Source: Formicarius rufipectus (lineage: Eukaryota > Chordata > Aves > Passeriformes > Formicariidae). Taken from it: a stretch of DNA of 64,000 nucleotides. Shown here piece after piece: positions 50,472 to 61,017 of the stretch (position 1 is its first letter; each line of letters starts with the position of its first letter). Under the pieces are notes generated by a model. It had not been told where the DNA came from. It worked only from the letters and a program-made list of their open reading frames with translations, and searched no databases. The stretch lies in assembly GCA_013399695.1 (NCBI GenBank), contig VXAU01003163.1, positions 1,714,060 through 1,778,059 of the forward strand, written 5' to 3'. Made by a program: the position numbers and the translations under genes.

Positions 50472-50476
50472 GCAGT
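50472..50476. repeat. target-site duplication of LTR, right
   Basis: 'gcagt', matched at 49779-49783. Confidence 0.75.
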
Positions 50477-52799
50477 GTAAAAGTCTAGATTCCAATAGCA
50501 GTGTTCATACATTGTGAACTTTCCTATTTGATGTTCACACCCACCTGCTTCTACAAATTAGCACAAGCATTCAGAAAGGAAAAACAGTCAAGGCATTTTA
50601 GTAAGTCATATATCCTCATGGCAGTAAGCAAACTTCCAGAGTGCTTGAAGCTTTCTGGTTTGGTTTTTGGTGGTTTGTTGGTTTTTTCATAATTGTAATT
50701 CATCAACCGCCAGAAAATCATATGACAAATAGTTTATGGACATTGGTGGGGAAAGTTAAGGCTTGTAACTTAAGGGGAATAAGCCATGTTTTTAGGTATC
50801 TCAGTACTGTCATGATGACACATCTCTGAATTTTGAGGGGCTTAATCTGTTATAAAGCTGTTAAAATGCAGTTTGGTCCATATGTTACTCCTTATGTTAT
50901 TTGGATAAAATTCTGGTAAATTCAGTCGCAGCAGGTGGCTTATGAGCAATGATTGCAATACACATACCAGATTCTACAAGGTTGTGTTCTTGGCTTTTTT
51001 TTTTTTTCCTTTTTTTCAGCTGAATAAAATGATTCATTCCATGTTTATTAAATGTTCAGTTATTGAGGATATGACTGTGGAATTTCTTGTAGTTCTAAAT
51101 TCAGGTCAACAAATCAAGTTGTGCCAGCCATGTAGCCCTGATTCTGAACGAACTGTAGGATCAGTCTTTAGGTTATGTGTTTCCTGTAAGGACCTTTGGA
51201 CTTCAAGAGCTCCTATATCAGTTTGTACAGATTTCTAAACAGAAACCAACCAGTTCGTTTGTATTTTGCAGAAAGTTACTGCTGACATCTAGTGGTGTTT
51301 TTTTTGCGAGCAGAAAAACCTGACAAATTTGACTGTTTCACGAGGCAGTGCAACTGCTAATTTGATACTTCAATGCTTCCTTTTCAAAATCTAATAAGAT
51401 GTGACATTTCCTGTTTTCTTGTTTGCTTTGGGGGGAGATAGTTTTAATAGCAATCATATGCTTTTCAAATGATTTTACTGTCTTATATAGAAAAGGTGGT
51501 TTAATGCATTTCTTCTAAGTTTCTTATAATTAAAGTACCCTGAGTTCTGTTATTAGTTCAGTTGCTAAATAATGCAGTACAAAAACACTTAGCAAGTATT
51601 CTGGATCCATTATTTTTACATCAATCTACTTTTATTTCAACTATTAGTCATAAAGAAGCAGTGGCTAATAGTTTTGGGTCTCAAAATCTCAAGAAATTTC
51701 AACAAATCTATTCAGTATTTACTTATGTATTTAGCTATGTAGTACTACACAGGATCAAATCTGCTGTCTTTGCTGCCTCCTACAGTTTCTCCAAATGAAA
51801 AGTTTGTTTTTTGTTTCAGTGTTTATAATTGAAGATTTGTTTCTTTTTTCAATACTGTTAACACAAATAATTCAAATCAGAAAATATGCATAGTACCCAC
51901 TGTCTGTTTACAAAGTATTTTAAGGGAGATCACTGCCAAAGCAAATTCTTACAAGCTGTAGAGTTGTATAGTTTGTTCAGTTGTATAGTTTGGAGGATAA
52001 AAATAACTGTTTTGAGAGATTTAGCTAACGCTGTATACATACATGTGCATCTGTTTTATAGGCACAGATATTAGGCACATAGATTAAAGATGTTGAACTT
52101 CAACTGAAGAGAAATTAATTTGATTTGTGGTCATGTTTATGTGGATAAATGACCATCATTTTACAAAGGGTTTCCCAGTGTGATCAGGAGCAACCTGGCA
52201 TGAAGAACATCATACAACACCTAACTTGTGTGGTGCAATTAAAAGGAAGAGTCAATGCTAGAGTAATTTTTAGGCAACCCAGCATACACACTTCCCCAAT
52301 ACATATTATACCTTTTGCTTGACATAGCCATGCATGCTGAGCTGAAGTAGGTTACTTAGATATACTGAAACTTCATTTCTCACCTAAATTCCTGGATGTC
52401 AGGATGCATATGATGGCAGAATTATAACTGTGCACTTAATCATTTGCCAATTAATAAGAAATTCCTGGCTGGATTTCTTCATTTGATTCACCATTATTTG
52501 GGCAAAGATGTAAAATGTTCCTACTGCCTAAGACGAGACCATCAGAAGATCAGCATATGTTGTAAATTTAAAGTGTCAGTGAATGTTCTTACATTCAGTT
52601 AGTGTTTCAAATCCCATTTTCACTGATGTATGTGATCAGTACCATTATAAACACAGGAGCCCAGCATTGTAAAGAAACTGCACAATCAAAAAAGGCAGTA
52701 TTCCAAAGGGAAGGGCTACAAGGAAGCTAGAACACAGGCATGGTGTTTTGGATAAATACCTGTTCTGGGGTTACTTTTCCTATCTTCATGTATTGAATT
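50477..52799. other. non-coding interval, nothing recognised
   Basis: About 2.3 kb with poly(T) near 50997-51018 and only chance frames. No gene was recognised. Confidence 0.5.
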
Positions 52800-53005
52800 T
52801 GTGTGGCCAGGTTTGGGGAGGGAGGCTGGGGGAAGGATACAGGGGTGGCTTCTGTGAGAAGTTGCTAGAAGCTTCTCTCACATCCAGCAGAGATAATGCC
52901 AGCGAGCACCAAGACAGACCCACTGCTGGCCAAGGCTGAAACAATCCCAAATGATAGTTATGCCTTTGTAATAGCATTCTTCTGTTAAAAACAGCTTTAG
53001 CCAAA
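52800..53005 (+). mobile_element. 5' fragment of the same ERVL LTR family as 11181-11806
   Basis: 'tgtggccaggtttggggag' is followed by 'caggggtggcttctgtgag', 'ttgctagaagcttctctcac', 'cagcagagataatgccag', 'accaagacagacccac' and 'tgctggccaaggctgaaaca'. These are the same ordered blocks as the left third of the LTR at 11181, here much closer to the family consensus as I remember it. Similarity fades after about 53000, so this is a truncated LTR. The 63-codon frame through it (52748-52939) is not a gene. Confidence 0.7.
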
Positions 53006-56000
53006 ATTTTATATTTTCTAAAAAACCAATACCTAAGTATTTTCTTTGTTGAGCAATCCAGCAACTCAGGTAAGTGTGTGGTGTAATATCTGTAAATCAT
53101 AAGGACCTTATCCTACACAGGAGTCAATATCTTCTTTCATGTGACATTTTTCTAATGTATTTTCATGTAGTTCAAAATAGCTTTCAGCGTAAGATACATC
53201 TGTACAGTCAGTACTATAGCAGAGTGGAAGCTTTTTAAAACCTGAATGTTTTTCAGATTTATCTTTAAACATTTGCATACAGACTGATTTTGTAGTAAAT
53301 CAGGGGTTGATATAATGATTCTCACTGAATCACACATCAGTGAACAGTAGAAAATATTTATTATGCAAGATTTTACCTGCCTCGAGCAAAGACTGTAGAA
53401 AACACTGCCACACAGAGTAGTTTCCAGCCAAGGTATTACGTGATTTAAAGCTCAGTCTTCATACAAAAAACTCCAAACAATTCTCTGCTCACAAATGTTT
53501 CTACCAGTGATCTTTAATATTCACTGTAAGACATGTAGGGCAATCTCTAAGAGCTAAAGAATCTTAGGCCTCTTTTCTTCATTTCTGGGTCTGATTTCAG
53601 GCTATGGGATCATCTTAATTCACTTTGGAGAGGAATGCTTTGGTTTGAACATCAGGGCTTTCTCCTTTCCGTTGACGCAGTGTACATTTGTTACTCCCGG
53701 TGTTCAAACAGGACAAACGTCTTTCATTGCACTAAGCATGCTCAGTTATGGGGCTGGGGCACACCAACCAGTGTGCTCTGAGCTAACCTATGTGGTGAGA
53801 TGATTGTGTGCTCTGAGCTAAGATCATTGTCTTATTTGCCATTCTTTGTCCTGTGCATGTTATAGACAGCCCTATAATGTATTTTCTTATTGCAGGATGC
53901 TACTATTGTCAATGTTCTCACCCCTGTATGTTTCCTGTGTAATATTCTGTTTGCTTTTCAATTTGTACTGCAGGTTTTAGTTTCATTACTTTGTGGGTAA
54001 TGCTTTGCGATCTGTGGTAGTGGCCTGTGCTGGTGTTGTGAAGATTCTCCTGATCTAAACTGTTTTAAAATAGTCTGTAAAAGTAGGAAGTGGGTCTCAA
54101 TGACAAGGACTGTCACTTCCAAGTTTTATATATTTGGCTGTGTCTCTTGGCAGAATTCTCTGTAGAATGCAAAATCAGCTCTTTGAGAATCTTTCTAGCT
54201 CGCCATATAATTTTTAATTAACAATGATCCGCAATTGGATGCACAACACAAAGTTTCAAATAGATATTAACAACTCATTAGACAGATATTTGTGGTGATC
54301 TTCATTGTCAGGTCATCTTGCATATTCCCTGTGTTACTAGCAATGAATGATAAATCCCTGCTTCTGGTAAACTAGGTCGGAATTCACCCAGTGTAACCTG
54401 CTGTGAGGCAAAATGGCAATCTTAGATAGAATTTTTCCCAGTTACTCCCTTCTGACCTCTGGTCCTTATGCTTCCCAGGTTTCTGTTTGCCTGTGGTGAA
54501 GTCTCATTACTACAGCAATGACCCATATTTTAAGTGTATCATCTCTGTATCTCATTTTTCATTATTTCCATACGTGCACAACACACTGGAAGATTTATTT
54601 TTGCCTTCATTTCCCATTTATATTACCTTCAAATACCCCCTAATACTTGATAAAATGGAAACCCAACAGATAACCAGTTTCCAATGTTACAGACATGCTT
54701 TTTAGTTGTGCTGAACAGAGCGGTGACTCATACTTCCCTAACATTGTTCTCCAGTTTAACTTGCACTAATGCAAATTAGTCTGAATGTTATGCTGTTTTT
54801 CTGTTAGATTCCCCACTGCATCAAAATTATAGGCAAGTTGCTGGGACATTGAGGCAATTAAATCCCCTTATCAGTATTGGCTAATGGAGAACAGCACAGC
54901 TACTACCATACATGGGATCATATTTCTATGCAAATGCCTATTTGTATTTGCAAACAAATGTTTCCAAATTTATTTTTTATGCTCAAAGCATTAAGCTGTA
55001 GGCAAAAAGAAGCTGACCTCAGGGAATGCATTTCGTGCAATACAGAAAAAAACTGTAACAGTCTCTAATTTCTAGATATTGAAACAGGTCCAGTGCTTTA
55101 CATTTTGTTTTTATAATATTTTCTTGGATTGCAGCTTTTGTAGATAAATTTTTGTCCAAGACAGTCATATTTCCAATACATAAAACTTATCTTAAAAATT
55201 AAAAAAAATTGTAAATCTGTATCAACCTGGATTTTTTAGCCAGTTACAGTAAGACATACTTCTCTATTTTTTGCGCCTTTGTTCTGGTTTTCAAAAAGGA
55301 ATCGAAAGGTATTGTTTCATGCTATATTTATAGATAAAAACTTTCACAATCTTAATCTTAGAAAAGCAACAGAAGTTAAAGCTCTGCAGATGCGTTTAGT
55401 AATAATCTAATTCACAAGCGTTGGGATTCTGTCTTCAGATTTTGATCTAACAAGATGATAGTTAAAGTCTGATAGTTTTGTTAGCATTTGTGATTGACCT
55501 TTTTTTTTTTTATTTGTAAACAATTTCCAAACTTTCTCTGTTCCTCTTCCAAAGAGGGGGCTATAATAGTGCTGTTGACAACAGACCTAAAAGAGCTGTT
55601 GATTGGATTCAGATAGCCAGTTTGTTTGAGTCAGAAAGAAAAATTTAAATTTTAAACACCTGTAAAACAGAAGTTCTGGTTTAAAAATGTTGACTCATGT
55701 TACTTCATCCTATATTTTTATTCAGTTCATTATTTTTGTGCTATACTTTTGTCTTATATTCATTACATTAAAAACATATAGGTCACGTTTACCATTACTA
55801 AAATAAACTATTCTAGATGTCAAAATTTAAAGAAGTAGTTTAAATTATTTGGTATTTCTTCTTCAGTAATGTTGTTGAAGCAGTTGTTCCCTTGAAACAT
55901 CTGGTTTTCTAAGGACTATTACAATTTATTTGGCTATCCTGCTCCACAACCCAAAAACCTGTAATTAAAATTGTATGATGTTGCTTTTCTGTTGAAGTCC

Positions 56001-58394
56001 ACTGGCACCATTTAAAGTGGTAATTCCAGAAGGCTCACAATGAATATTCACTACTTTTAAAAGCATGCTCATGATTTGCCTGCTACCTTATAAGTGAAAT
56101 TAGATGTAGCAACTTGTATATATGGCTGTTGTGACACACATTAGAAACTTTTTAATACCTGGCAGCTGGTAGTGTCTCATACCACTTAAATTTCATAGAG
56201 TTGAAAATATATTTATTCTGGAGAGGGAAAAAGTAACTAAAGAATAACTTCCTGCTACTGTTTCCATTTTTTCATGACAGACAATAAAAAACAGGTGTGG
56301 ACAAGACACATACTGGTTTATTGTAAAGAAGTAACTTTGGATTTTAAGTCAGCTGTCAGCACAGCCAAATATTTCTTGGGCATAGGGAAGTAAAAAGTGT
56401 GGACTATCTGGGTGTGTTTTCATATTTATTCATTTTCTCACCTTCTCACACATCTCACCTTCTGTGAGCTCAAAGTGAATGTAAGAATTTAGGGCTTTGT
56501 GGCCACAGTGACTACTCAGGAAAAAAAAAAAATCAATACAAAAAGATACTGGATAGAACTGAACAGAGATTTTAGTAAATGGATAGATAAAATGCAGCTG
56601 TGGCTCTTTGAAATACAGTTTACCTTCAGAAGCTAAAGATTATACTGCTATCAAAGGCATAGTCTTTAGTGGGAAAATATTCCTAAAAAGGGTAGGTTTG
56701 TCCCAGTTTTGTTATCTGTGTTGCAAGCATGAATGTAAATCAAATTATGGAATTTCTACTTTGTTATTAAATTTGCTGTGTTCAGAGTGAAATTGCTTGG
56801 TGTGGGAGCCACTGTATATGATCTGCATTGGAATATAGATTTCCTGTTGGAAATACACTGTGAAAACATGTATGAAAATGCACCAGAAAAAAAGGGGAAC
56901 AGGAAAAAAGGAAGAGATTCTGAAACCAGACGATTAAATAATACTGTGAGGAGATGCTGGAAAATAAAAAGTATCGCAAATTGAAAATGTTTAATATGCA
57001 TGCTTAATTGGGAAAGCTGGAAAAGAAGAAGCTTTTAAGAAGGTTGTCACATCCTGGGGAGTGTTCTTAGAGGGAGAAAAATATTTCTACAGTCCAAGAA
57101 TATCCAAGTCCTAAGTTCTATCTTCTTTACCACTTCAGTATGAAAGAAAGCTAAAACATTTCATAGAAAAATACATCTATACATAAATCCAGTGCTGCAA
57201 ACATGACATATTGAGATACTCCTTTTAAAAAATGTTTACATAATGGAGTGAAACATTTTGATCTTCTCTAACTATCTAAAAGGTTGACTCCATAGTGATT
57301 GACTTCTCATTTCTCTGGCTCCATGGTTCTCTCTTTGGGATTAGAATTCCCTGGATGGAAAGTAAAGGCATTGACATAGTACATGTACTGGTAGTGATGC
57401 ATCCTTACTGGAGTAGAGAAAAGGCTTGCAAAGGCTGTCTTTGTAATCGTTTCAATAAAGAGAGAAGAGGTGGTTTTGAACAAGAATCTGTCCTAGAGCT
57501 GAATTCGTAGTTCTCTAAATTGCCTCATGGCTGGCAGAGTAAAGCAAGCTATCTGTACTAAAATAAGTTTTGCTCTTATTGGACCAGAGTTTCTCAGATG
57601 TGACTTACTCTGCATTTGCAGTTCATCTTTACAGTCAGTGCAACACATCAGAAAAGTGTACACCAAGTGTCAAATCTGCTGAGCAAATGCTGTAGTTTAT
57701 CCATGCATGTTCATTGGCATTTTGCATGTTATTTTCAGGTGACAAACACTTAGGGAGACCCACTGTTCATGTCTGGCTACTAGGTAGCTTAAATCCCAAA
57801 CAACGGCTGGAGTTCTCAGCTACCTGCCCAGGTCACGTTCTCAGCTTTTATTCACTAACATTTCTTTTAATTCTACAAAAGAAATATAAGAAAAAGTGCA
57901 TGGAAGCAAATTCTCCCATCTTTCAGGTTTGGGAGAACACTAATGAACGCAGTCTCAGGTACCCTTTTCCATTTCTGTGTCAACAAAGAGCTAATGTAAT
58001 TTAAGTTTTACAACATAAAAGTTAGCAGCAATGAGTAAGCAGTCTTGGAGTAACTATTGCATCCAAAAGGCGAGGGGCCTATTAGATACTTCAACTGAAC
58101 TTAGCCAAATTCATGTAATTACAACACAAAAGAAGCATCTATTATTTTGGCTCAGGAGGCAGATACAAACTAGCTCTGCCCCACTGTCCTCCCTTCTAGT
58201 TGACTTCATGTTGCAGAAGTCCCTTGTCAAAACTTGCCTCAGATCCTTACTGTTCAGCTCTGCTCTTTCTTGCTTTCTTTTTCCTGGTAGCTGGTCTCAC
58301 TTCCGGGCATCTTTAAATTTTGTTTGGATGAACCTGTTCACTGCTGCATGGCATGTCTGAATTCAACCATAACATATGGCATTTTCACCTTTTG

Positions 58395-58424
58395 AGTGGC
58401 TAAAAGTGGCTAAAAGTGGCTAAA
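58395..58424 (+). repeat. 10-bp tandem repeat, 3 units
   Basis: 'agtggctaaa' occurs three times head-to-tail without change. Confidence 0.9.
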
Positions 58425-60427
58425 GAAGTGTCTGCAAGTGTGCTCTCATTTCAGGTGTTCCCCCTGATGCATGCAGTGTGACTTGGAGTTTACAAAAACA
58501 CTGAGGTCCAATTAGCCACGTACTAAGTTAAATACACTTGCTTATATCTGAAGATCAGATTAAGGTCTGTAGACTTTCTTTTTGCTTTCTCCTAGGCTAA
58601 CTTTTAGTGGCATGTTAGGTCTGGGAATATCCTGTGAGATAGTATGCTTATGTTCCCACCCTTCTGTGTTTATAGTCCAGATAAGCTTAAACTCTGTGCA
58701 GCAACTGGTTACTCTGCTCTTAAATATAGAAGTGAAATGGCTAAATCTCCAGTATTTTTCCTGACTGTTTTGTCACTAGTTGGAACTGTCTCCTTCAAGC
58801 TGCTTTCCTTGACCACAATGTGGAACCCTTGCCTAATTTTTGTGCTGTTTTATTTTTAAATTATTCTCCAGACATTTGGATTTCTTGACTATACCCTCCT
58901 TTATGTGTTGGCATGTTCTTTCCAGCACTTGAAAACATAAGTATAGCGTAAAGTAATCTACAGTGGAATTATGGCTACTTGAGAGCCTGATGTGATTGCA
59001 CACCACTTAATAAGCACAGCTTATCCACTTTGTTCTCTGCCTTAGAACTATTGTACTTTCTGAATCTGCAGCCTTTTAGTATGCCCTAGAGTCTGCCTTG
59101 CACAGTAGTATCTGCTGGTTCTTCTAAATCACACTCCAAAATGTCTAAAAGATCTTTGTAGTTTGGACATTTTCTGTAATGAAATAAATGTTCTTACCCA
59201 TGGTGCAAGTGCTTCGCAAGAGGGGAGCTTTTGAATACCCATGTGCTGTTGTCTCCCTGAGCCACATTATTCTAAGACTAGTGTCGGAAAGGCCTTAATG
59301 CAAAAATTAACAGCTTCATCAGCATTAGATGGTTTTACCCCAACATGCGTGGGACAACTCTAACTTCCTAACAGTCTCCTATGTGTATAGGGAAGAGAGA
59401 ATTGAGAAGCAATAAACTGTGAAGTAAGATCAAAGAACACACTTTATCAGTAGTATGAGTATGGTGTTGGGGGAACTAAAACACCTGACAGTATTGCTAT
59501 GCTGGAGTAATGATCTACAAAGGTTGCTATTTATTAAGCTTCTTTACCATCAATGTGATGTCTTACGTTCCAAAGCAGCAGAATTACAAAACATAAAGAG
59601 AAAATCCTCTTTAGAGTAACTTAATGTAGATTCAGGTGGCTGTGCCTATGATCAAATGACCTTATCCAGTCCACAACCACACAGGGCAGCATGGAAGAGA
59701 AATCTGCTCTTCCCCAGCAAGATGAAAAGGAGGATCAAGGTTTAACTGTGAAATGGGAATGAAAGAGGTTTTAGAGCCTTTCAGCTACAGAGAAATTTGG
59801 TTCTGGTCTCAGTTTGTGTCTCAAATCCAAGAATAAATATTAATTTATATTCGGCAGTTGCTGAGAGAATTTGGAGAACACAAGCAGGAAGTAAGGGTCT
59901 TAACCTCTTTGGTACCCAGACTACCTCTGAGGCTCCACAGCAAATCTCTCAATAGCCACAGATTTAATGTGACACAGGGTAGAAACCAGCACAAGCTCTC
60001 TCTCCCTCCCCAGAGCTCCTGATGGACACAGTTACCACATTGCTGCAAGCTGTGGTTTCAAACAATTCCAATGCATAAACAGAGCCAAAGTTTATTCCTT
60101 CCAGGGTTAGTCTTACGCTACCCAATCTTCACTGGGTACAGCACAACCATCCAATATGGAAGGTGAACTCAGGTATTGGTGTGTCCTAAGTATAGATGGA
60201 TAAGCCCTGCAGAGGATTCATCAGTGCCAATATAAACAAAGCATTAGCACCTCTTGTCGAATCCAGAAGTACATATTGAAGTCCTCCACAGAAAAGTGAT
60301 GGTCAGGCCGTTAGGAAAGCAGGGACAAAGGAATTCACAAACCATGTGAAAAGGACACACTGTCTGAAAGCCATACATGAAACTTTTACTTAGAGTTTTA
60401 AAAACAATTTCCTTTCCTTTTTGTTAG

Positions 60428-60472
60428 TTTTCTTGTTTGTTTGTTGTGGGTTTTGTTTGTTTGTTTTACAAA
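60428..60472 (+). repeat. (GTTT)n simple repeat
   Basis: Irregular 'gtttgttt' and 'ggttttg' words, low complexity. Confidence 0.75.
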
Positions 60473-60739
60473 ATATTTGAGTGTCTCTTGAAAACTAAGT
60501 CTATTATTCTCTCACATAAACAAATTCTCTTTTAAAAAGGAGTACTTTATATGGCTCTGTAGGAATCACTGCTGCTTTATATCTATAATAAAGGAATAGT
60601 CCTATGTCAGAAATCTGTCAGTTAGGATATCGGCTCTCGGGATAGGTCCACGAGGGTTTTCAGAGCCACTGGAAATACCTAGGAATAAACTGCACTCGAG
60701 TGTTAAACAGGACTGCGTGATGCTGCTGCTCATCTGCGA

Positions 60740-60990
60740 CACGTCTGTGTGCTTCGGTCGGCTTCTGCCAGACTTCACAAGCGACAGCGCAGCTCGGGAG
60801 CCGGCTCCGAGACCTCTCCGCCCGGGGCCGTTCGGGGTGCAGGGCTCGTCCCACGGGCTGCGGCGCCGCCGCTCCCGTCCGCCCGGCCGCTGCCCCCTTC
60901 CAGAGCCGCGCCTGGCCCCGATTTCGCTTTCACTTCTTCCGGCTCTGGGCAGGGTTTTCTCGGGGTTTTCGTCTGCGGTGGCGGGATGCT
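60740..60990 (+). promoter_or_regulatory. TLR3: CpG island, putative TLR3 promoter
   Basis: About 250 bases of GC-rich sequence with many CpG dinucleotides ('ggctgcggcgccgccgctcc', 'gtccgcccggccgctgcc'), the only such island in this AT-rich window. It contains GC-box-like 'ccgccc' and 'ccgcccgg' words and no obvious TATA box. It lies 2.8 kb upstream of the TLR3 start-codon exon and is followed by a consensus splice donor at 61018, so the likeliest role is the TLR3 promoter with non-coding exon 1. The island could be bidirectional. Open frames of 64-156 codons on both strands here reflect its base composition. Confidence 0.7.
60922..60942 (-). promoter_or_regulatory. ISRE/IRF element adjoining an ETS site
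   Basis: On the minus strand 60936-60922 reads 'gaagtgaaagcgaaa', containing GAAANNGAAA (GAAAGCGAAA), the interferon-stimulated response element core bound by IRFs and ISGF3. The plus-strand 'cttccgg' at 60936-60942 is an ETS-family site (CCGGAAG), so the pair reads as an ETS-IRF composite. Mammalian TLR3 promoters are known to be interferon-inducible through an ISRE close to the start site. Position (about 80 bases before the exon 1 donor) and context agree with that. Binding is inferred, not shown. Confidence 0.65.
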
Positions 60991-61017
60991 TCCTAGCCAA
61001 AGGGGATAAAGCGCTAG
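60960..61017 (+). other. TLR3: putative non-coding exon 1 of TLR3 (5' UTR)
   Basis: The 3' border is well supported: 'gcgctag|gtgagt' is a perfect consensus splice donor with GT at 61018-61019. The 5' border (transcription start) cannot be read from sequence; 60960 is a placeholder just downstream of the ISRE/ETS cluster. In mammals TLR3 has a short untranslated first exon followed by an exon carrying the start codon, and this layout is the same. An alternative is that the donor belongs to a different transcript from the island. Confidence 0.55.

Larger units (their letters stand above)
53006..60739. other. long non-coding interval upstream of the TLR3 promoter
   Basis: About 7.7 kb, AT-rich, without a recognisable exon or repeat family. 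It contains a 16-bp direct repeat 'gtgtgctctgagctaa' (53771 and 53806), a three-unit 10-bp tandem 'agtggctaaa' at 58395-58424, and a (GTTT)n-like tract at about 60428-60472. Distal TLR3 regulatory elements could lie here but none can be named from sequence alone. Confidence 0.45.

Noticed and set aside
58031..58360. 109-codon plus-strand open frame
   Set aside because: No recognisable domain or repeat, and no splice or promoter context; consistent with chance.
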